DNA of 64,000 nucleotides from contig JAJIRX010000523.1 of assembly GCA_023853785.1 (NCBI GenBank), forward strand, positions 1-64,000. The letters are read 5' to 3'. The notes beneath the pieces are model-generated. The model saw only the letters and a list, made by a program, of their open reading frames with translations, did not search any database and was not told the DNA's origin. Of this stretch, positions 57,203 through 64,000 are shown piece after piece. The DNA is from Psilocybe azurescens. Lineage: Eukaryota > Basidiomycota > Agaricomycetes > Agaricales > Agrocybaceae. The first letter of the stretch is position 1, and every line of letters starts with the position of its first letter. The translations under genes were made by a program, and so were the position numbers.

Positions 57203-58874
57203 TCAAAATATATCGTCCACATCTTGCTCAAGCTTTGTGGGGTGCGATTTTCTGGAGATTTTTTCTAAATCGGCTCCATGCGCTTCATTTCGCGGTTCAT
57301 CGACGCTAGTATCCAGCACACTATTGTTCTCTGTTTCCTTGAGGATCTTTTCAGCCCAGTTCCGCTGCCTGTAAACTGTGCTCAGATCCAGGGCGTCCAG
57401 CTCAAACTGTTGGATGACTTCTTGCTCCACATAATGTTCTATCAATTCCATCTCGTGCTTCATCTCGGTCAATGCGAGGAAAAGAACGCCGTTAATCACG
57501 CTTCGCGATGCCCCAGAGAACCAAGCGCCACCCTCTTTTGTCAGTAGACTTGTTGGATACTTTGCCTCTTGGCCACGCTGTTTGGCAATATCACTCGACC
57601 CCTTCAACGAGGTGATGGGAACGCGAGCACCGCCTTTCAATCTCTGTATCTGCTCCGGCGAAACACACACAGCAAAAAAATCGCTTAACAAACCTAATTC
57701 TGTCATCTAAAATGTCAAAATGGAAAAGAAATCAGATCAGTTTAATTTCAAGTGGGTCAGAAGCGTCCTGACATTCCGAAACGAGGTGCCAATTGCTCTA
57801 GTTCTTATTTCTTTCTTCTTGAGGTATTCGAACATCGACTGGATCTCTTCAACTCCACTATGACAACTTGACGCATTCTTGAGAGTCCGCTGTCTGTCCT
57901 CAAAATTTTTGAGCAACTATTTTTAACACAGTTAGTCGGGTCGCTCGGGTTTGGGCTCGCTCAACAACTTAAGACTGCACGTACGGGTCCGACGGGTACT
58001 GTTATCATCGTTGCGTTTGCCTCTACGCAGGCTGCTGTATGCATCAAACTAGTCACCATGTACAAATTGACTTTGATTTTATCCTCCATTGTTTGGAGAT
58101 GCTTTGTGGCACGTATCCCTGCTTCGGTTGCTGGGATCTGCCGAACAATTCCGAGTCAGACCGGACGCAGTTAAGTAGGCTTTAGACACAAAATCGATAC
58201 TCACGCTGATCATGATGTCTTCTTTCTTTACACCATTTTTTTCTGAACAATGCGTATGTTCGCTGCGCACTTACCACCAATGCGCTTGTATCGTTGTGGT
58301 TTCGAGGATCAATAAGGGCAATGTGCGGACCGGGAGCGCGGTCTCGCATCTCCATTCCCAGCTCGAAAAACTGCACAGAGTGCACGAGGCATCAGGTTGC
58401 AGAAAAGCCGCAATGAATATGATATCGGACCGAATTCAACTCACAAGCTGTTCAATCGCCGTCACAACATGTTCTTCTCGAGTACGGGTCGTGCTTATCG
58501 CTGATTTTTCTCTGCAGAAGCATTTAGTTTGTCAAGTATTATAGACCAGAATCAAAGCCTACTGTCTCCATCTATCAAGCACGATCTTAGTCGCCGCCCA
58601 AACTTGAAAGTCAAGTTTTCTCTCGGTGACCGCTTGGAATACCTTCTGCAAATTGAGCACCGTTCCATCAGGATCGTTCATCGAAATGGCTATAAATACG
58701 GCAGAAAAATTCAAATTAAGGTCCATGCATTCCTCGTTAGTGCCTTCATAAATGTCGTCTGTTTAGCTTACTTTCCAGGTGTAGCGTGTCAGCTAGAATT
58801 ATTGTTTCCCGTGAGACCAACTTCTGAAGCAATAGCTCGGTGCCAGTGCCTTGTTCTAGAAGTTGTTCTGGCAT
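57203..58874 (-). CDS. divergent transaldolase-like protein
   Basis: Resembles the transaldolase fold of the pentose phosphate pathway. It starts at ATG 58874 (MPEQLLEQGTGTELLLQKLV), then SRETIILADTLHLE, equivalent to the beta-1 Asp segment. Later exons: QFFELGMEMRDRAPGP, HIALIDPRNHNDTSALV, NGVKKEDIMIS joined to IPATEAGIRATKHLQ, IKVNLYMVTSLMHTAACVEAN, ATMITVPVGP, VEEIQSMFEYLKKKEIRTRA, IGTSFRN joined to MTELGLLSDFFAVCVSPEQI, and a long C-terminal helical part to 57203 (VEQEVIQQFELDALDLSTVY, RQRNWAEKILKETENN). In ordinary transaldolases the IPAT motif follows the Schiff-base lysine (IKIPAT); here the spliced reading gives Ser. The Glu of the EVDPR-like strand is Leu or Ile. Catalytic loss is therefore possible. 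Exons 2-3 (58400-58760) are poorly resolved. Confidence 0.68.
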
Positions 58875-59631
58875 GATGAATTGTCGCGAGAGCGGAGAAA
58901 TTACGAAAATTTGGAGTGGTTAATACTGCTGCAATGTAGGAGATCAAATTTGTTAGAGCTTTTATAATTGAACATTCAAGTGGCACTGTGGCCTAAATGA
59001 CTCTTTGAAAGGATCAACAATGGTGTATGAGCAACGGCTCCATAGTGGATTATCACTAACCATGGGCCACATCTGGTATACCTTATCGTAGTGCTTGAGC
59101 CCATCATTGACTGCTGCACGAATTTATGCACTGCAGTTTGTGCCACACAAGAGTAGTCACGATCCTGCGAAAGACATCTGAAAAAGCCATGGCCTAGAAC
59201 TTTCATAGAGCAACTGATACCATAATGAGCACGAACAATGCAAGAACAGCACGATGGCGCGTTTTGAGTAAATTTTCTCATCGTTGCTTCCACAGCTACC
59301 AGTTTGCGGCCTACAAAAATATCTCACTTGATTGTGTACAACTTCTGTAGCATGTTGCCGTTATGCAGATCTGCCCTCTTTAACGCTTCCGATCTTCTCT
59401 GTCTCACGATCACTTAGACTTTTCTCGTTCTCTCGTAAATAAACTTACGAAATCGATATTTATTACAAAAGCTAATCAGAGACGTTGCGCGCCCCCAAGT
59501 GCCAAGGAAGTCCAGATGAAAGCATTGATTGTGCATTATTTTACGACTATGAACAAACGACGAAAGCGAGGGGGTATATTCTAACGATAGCATGGACAGG
59601 TTCATAACTTCCTAGTACTTATACAAAAATT
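58875..59631. other. intergenic region
   Basis: Promoter side of the transaldolase-like gene and 3' flank of the bZIP gene. The minus-strand frame at 58976-59293 is Cys- and His-rich by chance-looking composition and shows no domain or splice support. Confidence 0.4.
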
Positions 59632-60787
59632 TCATCGGTGTAGATGTGGCCTGTCCGAAGAGTAGGCACCATTCCAATCCATTCCGCTATGACTCTGATT
59701 CTGACTCTGGCTCTGACTGTGACTGTTCGAATAAGAGTAGGGCATCGAGGAGTGATGGTTTGGTTGGCTTGCCGCCTGCAAGTAAACGAGGTTTTAATAG
59801 AAGAAGGGAATGAGCATATTTGGGTACTGACATTGTAATGATCGTCCTCCACCTTAACATTATAATGACCCCCATGCGAATAGTTCGACATTGAGTGATG
59901 GTTAGAGATATGCGACCGGTGATCCATGGGAAGATGTGAGGAGCTTTGAATTTGAATAGGCTACAGAAAAAGACACGATGGTCACTAGGATCCAAGTTCA
60001 CTTTATGAAGTGCCCCTCAAGGCACTGATTGTAAGGGAAAAAGACTCGCCGAAAATGGAGGGCTCGAGGTGGCACTCGATCCCGACGGTGTGTTGGGCAT
60101 CTGGAAGGCGGGAGCATGGAGATTAAATAATGAACTTTGAGTACTGCTGTTGTGGTTTGAGCTAGAACCAATGTTGCTTCCGTAGTGGTGAGAGAGCGGT
60201 TGGGGGATGGTCAAGGGAGGCGGTGGTCGGGAGGGCTCGCTAACATGCGGTGGCGTGTCACTAGGGCTCTAATAATATTCGAGTCAGTTCGCCTGCGCAA
60301 TCGCCAGGCATGTCTACTATGACTGCAGAAACGTACAATGTAAACTCCGTCTTGGTGTCCCGCCTTGCGGCGTTTAATCAAATACTCGCGATCGCCACTT
60401 CGCGAGTCCTGGTAAGAGCCAATTGATGGACGTCGCCCGGAGTCGGACGATAGTGCCCTCGAATTCGGGTCTGTGAGTAATCGTCGAAGCTCATCGTTCT
60501 CCTTCTGTAAGCGTGAATTCTCCTGCTCCAGCTCCCGGATCTTTAGTAGTGGTGGTGGCAGCGACTGAATTTGCTCCGTTGTGTAGCCAACGGCGACCTG
60601 GAGTTTCGTTACTGTTTGCTCCAGCTAAAGAGAGGTATGTTAACCTGTTTTCAGATAATGTTGACCAATAGTTGCATACCTGATCAATGTAAGCCTTTCG
60701 CTTTGCTCGATGCCTAGCTTGAGCTTTGGCATTACGGCTGCGCTCAGGGCGCTCAGAGTGTGCCGTATGGCTAGTTACAGACGACAT
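59632..60787 (-). CDS. bZIP transcription factor
   Basis: Nuclear leucine-zipper regulator. It starts at ATG 60787 (MSSVTSHTAHSERPERSRN). The basic region NAKAQARHRAKRKAYIDQ has the N-x7-R signature and runs across an intron into the zipper (LEQTVTKLQVAVGYTTEQ, IQSLPPPLLKIRELEQEN, SRLQKENDELRRLL). Downstream: RRPSIGSYQDSRSGDREYLI, KRRKAGHQDGVYI, a Pro/Ser-rich region (SEPSRPPPPLTIPQPLSHHY), a His/Ser/Asn-rich region (MDHRSHISNHHSMSNYSHGG) with KVEDD, and a last exon with alternating Ser-Gln repeats (NSHSQSQSQ) ending GAYSSDRPHLHR, TGA at 59632-59634. All five or six exons join in frame with GT-AG introns and no frameshift was found. Targets are unknown; similar basidiomycete proteins are uncharacterised. 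Confidence 0.85.
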
Positions 60788-63700
60788 GATACTGACGTAA
60801 GGGATGAGTTGGGGAATGGGGATCGGGGTTTGGAAAGAGTTATACAGGAAGAGACTCCAACTTATATTCACGGTCACTAATTGCAGCGCCCATTCCTGGG
60901 TTTTATGAATTCCATTTTGAATAGGTTTCGAGGGCTGACTTCCCGAGCTGTTCGCCTTTCTTCGATTTGGTTGCAAAACTCTGGAATAGTGTGACCCTGC
61001 AAACCTAGCCGTACCGTAGTCTTGGGTCGGTTTGGATCTTGGTCAGTCCTGTCCACACTTGCAAAGCAGCGATCTTCTGTTCTGTCTATCTCCAAATACA
61101 CATTTGGAATCAATATTCTTTCTCTGACGTAGCACCTGCATCTAAGCTAATTTGGCCATGCTGCCTCGCTGCAAATGGGATATTATGGACGTTTGCTGGG
61201 TCAAAACGGCCATCCCATCGGCAGCGGCAACTTGCGGCAATGGGTGGAACACGAGCGCTGTGCCTGAGGCTTGAGGGAGTGATATTTAGTGAAATGTTGA
61301 TCCCCGATCAAAACTAAATGCTTCCGTAGGTTTGTCCAAAAAGGGACATAGACTGCATAGATGCCTTGTTTCATACTCCGCGAGCCTCCCATCTTCGCTT
61401 GTCTTTTCCCGTCAAAGAACTCCAGTCCAAATGGTTTAGTGGCGTACATCTCTCTACAAATAACTCATATCGAGCAGTATTTTATGCATGTGAGTATACT
61501 GAACATTGCCTGCCATGTAGGCCTCGGAAACCATGGGAAAGCAAACCCACCAATCGCACATAACCGAACACCTTTGTCAGGTGAGCTTGGCACCCTGATG
61601 GCTCCATCCATTCTCAATTGCCCGAATCCCTGCTCTATAGGCATGCACATATGTAGGGCGTAGGAGTCATCTGGAAGTTTGAATTGGGATAGGGAAGGCC
61701 TTACAAATAACTTTAGCTCGGAATGTATATTCTCGCCGATTCCTCCTCTTGTATTATAGTCGTATATATTGACACTCTTCGGCAGGGTAAGTTTGGCATA
61801 GCAGCCATTGATAACCCAACCGAAACCAGAGTTACATTTAAGTGAAATGAAAAAGAGAGCATTCAGTTATCTGAACTATCACAGATCTCAAATTATCCAC
61901 GCTAGTCTAAGCCCCTGGTAGTATCTGATATGTTTGTTCATCATTTCGCACTCCGTTCTTAGATCATGCTTGATTCCTAGCATTACTGGCACACAGGAAG
62001 CTCTTGGGAATCCACCAACTAACCTCGGTAATCTACGGGAATTTGTTTATAGCTTTTTGTCCGTTTTCTATGTAAAAGACATGAGTCAACCATGTGTGCG
62101 ATGTCCGGGTATCACGGCACTCCGGAGAGAGAGTTGACTCTGCGGCGCTTCCTGCTGTGAACTTATTAATTCTGCTACAAAATATGTACCAAAAGGTCCT
62201 ATATTCAGAAGCGCCCGCCGGCCGCCACGGGAATTTCCGTAGTAGATATTGTAATAATCGTCATGCCACGGGGGAATTAGTAGGTATCCTTATAACTCGG
62301 GCATGGCAGCTCTTGTGATAGCATGATTCGCATAGGAGACATGCGAAGATTAATTTTATCGACGACAGGCTGGCAGATAGTGTAGTCAAAAAGCATCGCT
62401 TCGTAAGTTTTTTTGCCACCTGGGTCACAAAATTTGTAGACCGTATAGCCACTAATTGGGCAAGAAGAAACAGCCCTCTTGTGCGTGTTTTCTTGAGATG
62501 TTTATTCTTAGGCCCAAACAAGCTGACCTCAAGGCCTCGAAACGGTCGACATGGTGCGAATAACTCGGAGAAACGGAACGATTGAATGAGAATGCTTGCT
62601 TAGTAAGGTCAACTGGTTGATTGGTCCCCAATACTCAAGGGGTAAATCGGCCAGTGAGAAAGATAATTGGAGTACAAGGAACGAGAATGGTTCGAGTGGT
62701 GGGTTCAATCCTTCCAAAACAAGATCGCCCACAGGGTTGACGGGTTTGTGTCCTTCACCCTTCTTCGATTGAAGTACAAACTCCTTGGCAAACCTTTTTG
62801 AGAAAAAGTCGCAATTTGCCTCCGCTCACATGTTTTCCGCAAAAGGTAAGTCTAGGTACATACGGAAGATTCCTTACTCAGTCGCGTCGCCACAATCCCA
62901 AGCCCCGCGACGCTTCGGCTATCCATCACTTGTAAGAACAATACCACATCACTGCGCTCGTAAGGCTGTGAGCTACAGAATGAGTATCATGGTCGTTGTA
63001 GGAGTATCCCTTGTCTATTTTCTCCCACTGACATTTTACAATCTTCCGTGTCGTTTAAGCTTTATTTGGCCTCATGGAATCGAAGAATCTTAAGTAATGA
63101 AAGGTTAGCGTTCTTATCCCAAGTTACTCGATCGATAAAATACGCTTTAAGGTCATCCTGATTGCACACTCTGTCTCGATACTTAAAACGAGTAACGAGA
63201 TAGGTAACTCAGAACATATTTCGAAATTGGTTTTCCGATGCGACCCTGGGCGCACATCATGCCCAAATCATGTCCCCACAGCTCCCTCCCACGCGAATTC
63301 TATTCAGAGCACATCCATCTATTTTTGAGAAAATACTGCTAATTCTGATTTTCTGAACAGCATGGAACTGTGGATCATGGGTATGATGAGACTAGAATTT
63401 TCGGACCGTTTGATGGAGAGAACATGATCGCCCACACGGATGACCTGGAGCCGGAAGGTATTGAAGTTGGAGCCTTGAAACTGAATGGAAATTGATATTA
63501 AACGTGCGTTGTGTGGCAAAGGACCGTGGTCAGCTACAGGAGATGAACGAGCAACTATATGATATTTCTGACCGGAAAAGTGTTGCCCTCTCGCCCGCTG
63601 CCATGTTGCTATTTCTAATTTTGTTTCTGGAGGACAAAATTATGTTGTCTTTCATCGATCATCCTGGGAGTGTAATGTGTTTCTAACCAAGCTGGCAACC

Positions 63701-63921
63701 AGGGACTCACTACGTAGATGATGAATTACATGTTGTGATAATATAATAAGGGAGAACAATATGTGTGTCAGATGATGAGTAAATGGATAGGAGAAGCACG
63801 ATGTATGCAATGGCCAATCAATCCGACGACATATTGACGCCCAGTTGAGGCTGGGACCAGGTGTGTAGGATCCAAAGTGAACATGAAAAGGTTAAAGCAC
63901 ATAAGGATCAACTCTGAGGCC
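60788..63921. other. gene-poor region upstream of bZIP gene
   Basis: About 3.1 kb with no recognised gene on either strand. The first few hundred bases should carry the bZIP promoter. Remaining frames (for example 61361-61663 and 62785-63093) lack domains and coding-like splice structure. No transposon ends or long repeats were noticed. Confidence 0.4.
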
Positions 63922-64000
63922 TTAGTCTTCGTCATCCGATAGAATTAGCCGCTTAGTATTGCGATTGCTCCTCCCCGCCATCGTCTCGGGTTCAAGGTTC
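63922..64000 (-). CDS. possible C-terminal end of a gene cut by the window edge
   Basis: The minus-strand frame entering at 64000 reads ETMAGRSNRNTKRLILSDDED and stops at TAA 63922-63924. A basic stretch followed by an acidic SDDED end is typical of nuclear protein C-termini, but the piece is too short to assign. The Met inside it could instead be the start of a tiny chance frame. Confidence 0.3.
   Translation of the reverse strand, partial: NLEPETMAGRSNRNTKRLILSDDED

Overview
The window is nuclear DNA from a filamentous basidiomycete, most likely an Agaricomycete. Genes are split by many short GT-AG introns of about 50-110 nt. The protein set fits this group: an Ert1/AcuK-type regulator, two phosphoinositide-specific phospholipases C, a GH92 alpha-mannosidase, serine palmitoyltransferase Lcb1, a cluster of F-box proteins, a Zn2Cys6 factor with its finger near the C-terminus, and small secreted proteins with eight cysteines. 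No tRNA, rRNA, CRISPR, intact transposon or prokaryotic feature was recognised.

Layout. 0.7-2.1 kb (-): unknown multi-exon gene. 4.5-6.9 kb (+): Ert1/AcuK-like gluconeogenesis regulator. 7.4-22.9 kb: block with two PI-PLC paralogues pointing at each other (PLC-A +, PLC-B -); between them lie a Zn2Cys6 factor (+) and two tandem calcineurin-like metallophosphoesterases (-), one broken. 24.1-28.1 kb (+): secreted GH92 alpha-mannosidase. 28.3-33.6 kb (-): Lcb1 plus a gutted Lcb1 pseudogene downstream of it. 35.6-42.2 kb (+): tandem array of hydrophobin-like eight-cysteine secreted proteins, three intact and two decayed, made by duplication of a two-gene unit. 42.7-48.8 kb (-): three F-box genes. 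49.6-50.1 kb (-): ribosomal protein eL34. 53.5-55.9 kb: PIG-F/Gpi11 (+) and a Pho13-type HAD phosphatase (-), tail to tail 48 nt apart. 57.2-58.9 kb (-): divergent transaldolase-like protein. 59.6-60.8 kb (-): bZIP factor. 61-63.9 kb: no gene recognised. The right edge may cut the acidic C-terminus of another gene (-).

A theme across the whole window is single-base frameshifts, many in homopolymers, inside otherwise well conserved exons. eL34, normally an essential gene, carries two. The simplest explanation is residual indel error in the assembly, so a frameshift alone was not taken as proof of a pseudogene. True decay is called only where there is an in-frame stop, a large internal deletion or loss of key residues: metallophosphoesterase copy 1, the Lcb1 relic and two array members.

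The genes do not form one pathway. PI-PLC, Lcb1 and PIG-F share a membrane-lipid theme (phosphoinositides, sphingolipids, GPI anchors), but their adjacency is probably accidental. The accessory part is 35-49 kb, where secreted-protein and F-box families have expanded locally.
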